Source: an uncultured Kiritimatiellota bacterium
Lineage (GTDB): Bacteria > Verrucomicrobiota > Kiritimatiellia > RFP12 > UBA1067
Assembly: GCA_934635385.1 (NCBI GenBank)
Contig: CAKTZI010000037.1
Location: 1-39,844, forward strand
DNA: 39,844 nt
Reading direction: 5' to 3'
The translations under genes and the position numbers were made by a program. Under the pieces are notes generated by a model. The model saw only the letters and a list, made by a program, of their open reading frames with translations. It was not told where the DNA came from and did no database searches. Shown piece by piece: positions 39,664-39,844 of the stretch. Every line of letters begins with the position of its first letter. Positions within the stretch are counted from its first letter, which is position 1.

Positions 39664-39725
39664 AAAGCAATGGGCTTGCCAGTGGGCTAGTTCGTACCTC
39701 CTTCGTACCTTTTCAACGATTCCGC

Positions 39726-39755
39726 TTGCCATTCCGAACGATGGTTTGCTATGAT
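39726..39755 (+). promoter_or_regulatory. Promoter-like pair facing the decamer array
   Basis: TTGCCA (39726-39731), an 18-bp spacer, TATGAT (39750-39755), then ATGCGC. The discriminator resembles the ACGC/ATGTCG downstream of other -10 boxes. Any transcript would begin inside the decamer array. Confidence 0.5.
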
Positions 39756-39757
39756 AT

Positions 39758-39844
39758 GCGCGTCACGGCGCGTCACGGCGCGTCACGGCGCGTCACGGCG
39801 CGTCACGGCGCGTCACGGCGCGTCACGGCGCGTCACGGCGCGTC
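39758..39844 (+). repeat. Decamer tandem array CGTCACGGCG
   Basis: Eight perfect copies of CGTCACGGCG (39761-39840) plus CGTC at the edge, preceded by a GCG that could belong to a partial unit. It is uninterrupted to the window end, so total size is unknown. Translated, it gives a repeating RHGASRRVTA decapeptide without stops. Confidence 0.95.

Larger units (their letters stand above)
39447..39844. other. Gene-free right end with repeats
   Basis: The last 398 bp contain no convincing gene. A frame starting ATG 39453 is open, but it lacks a ribosome site and motifs and runs through the repeats. The region holds a 95-bp imperfect hairpin repeat, two TTCGTACCT copies (39691-39699, 39702-39710), a promoter-like pair and the decamer array that reaches the window edge. 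Confidence 0.6.

Noticed and set aside
39758..39844. Possible CRISPR array
   Set aside because: Units are 10 bp and directly adjacent with no spacers, and no cas gene is in the window.
39453..39844. Open frame running into the decamer array
   Set aside because: No ribosome site, motif or codon pattern; it is open only because the repeats lack stop codons.

Overview
The window is GC-rich, and every gene I can support lies on the + strand. The best guess for the source is an uncultured, probably host-associated member of the Planctomycetota-Verrucomicrobiota group, such as Kiritimatiellae or Lentisphaeria. Three things point that way: XylR-like regulators (one whole, one broken), large secreted beta-rich surface proteins and glycosidases, and short dispersed repeats. 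This is inference from gene content; no rRNA or other phylogenetic marker was compared.

Layout. 1-4.45 kb is a decayed accessory zone. It holds the tail of a probable ATPase, the 5' half of an XylR-like regulator joined directly to the 3' part of a secreted surface protein (itself frameshifted), and a secreted glycosidase-like gene with two lesions. 4.5-11.3 kb holds fucO-type lactaldehyde reductase and a hexose mutarotase, then rimO, an amidohydrolase, an acyl-CoA ligase and a cupin-type regulator. 11.4-15.3 kb is a fused purL/purQ. 15.3-28.2 kb is a long close-packed run: sugar permease, galactokinase, a FecR-like secreted protein, a PpiD/SurA-like foldase, dUTPase, a YibE/F membrane protein, a DUF192-DsbD fusion, a HAD-like protein, a secreted endonuclease/phosphatase, an outer-membrane barrel, an ABC ATPase and MgtC. 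Many of these genes overlap by 1-4 bp. 28.3-31.4 kb is secG, an epimerase, a secreted coiled-coil protein and a PlsC-like acyltransferase. 31.4-38.2 kb is gpmI, rpmI-rplT, hrpB and aconitase. 38.27-39.45 kb is tRNA-Gln(UUG) and an XylR-like regulator. The last 400 bp hold only repeats.

Two sequence systems run through the window. The first is a uniform promoter type, an extended -10 (TGGTATAAT), often followed by ACGC, found at ten sites. At rimO and aconitase it lies so close to the ATG that the mRNAs should be almost leaderless. The second is a set of short tandem tracts with 7-, 8-, 9- or 10-bp units, plus palindromes with a GGACAG core. They occur between genes and also in frame inside conserved genes (rimO, purL, the dsbD fusion, aconitase). 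Each coding copy seems to sit in a loop or linker. They resemble cyanobacterial STRR repeats in style and are the most unusual feature here.

The metabolic genes suggest fermentative or anaplerotic sugar use: galactose and fucose-type sugars enter glycolysis through galactokinase, mutarotase and phosphoglycerate mutase, with lactaldehyde reduced by FucO. The 19.0-28.2 kb run groups envelope functions such as protein folding, disulfide reduction and an outer-membrane barrel.
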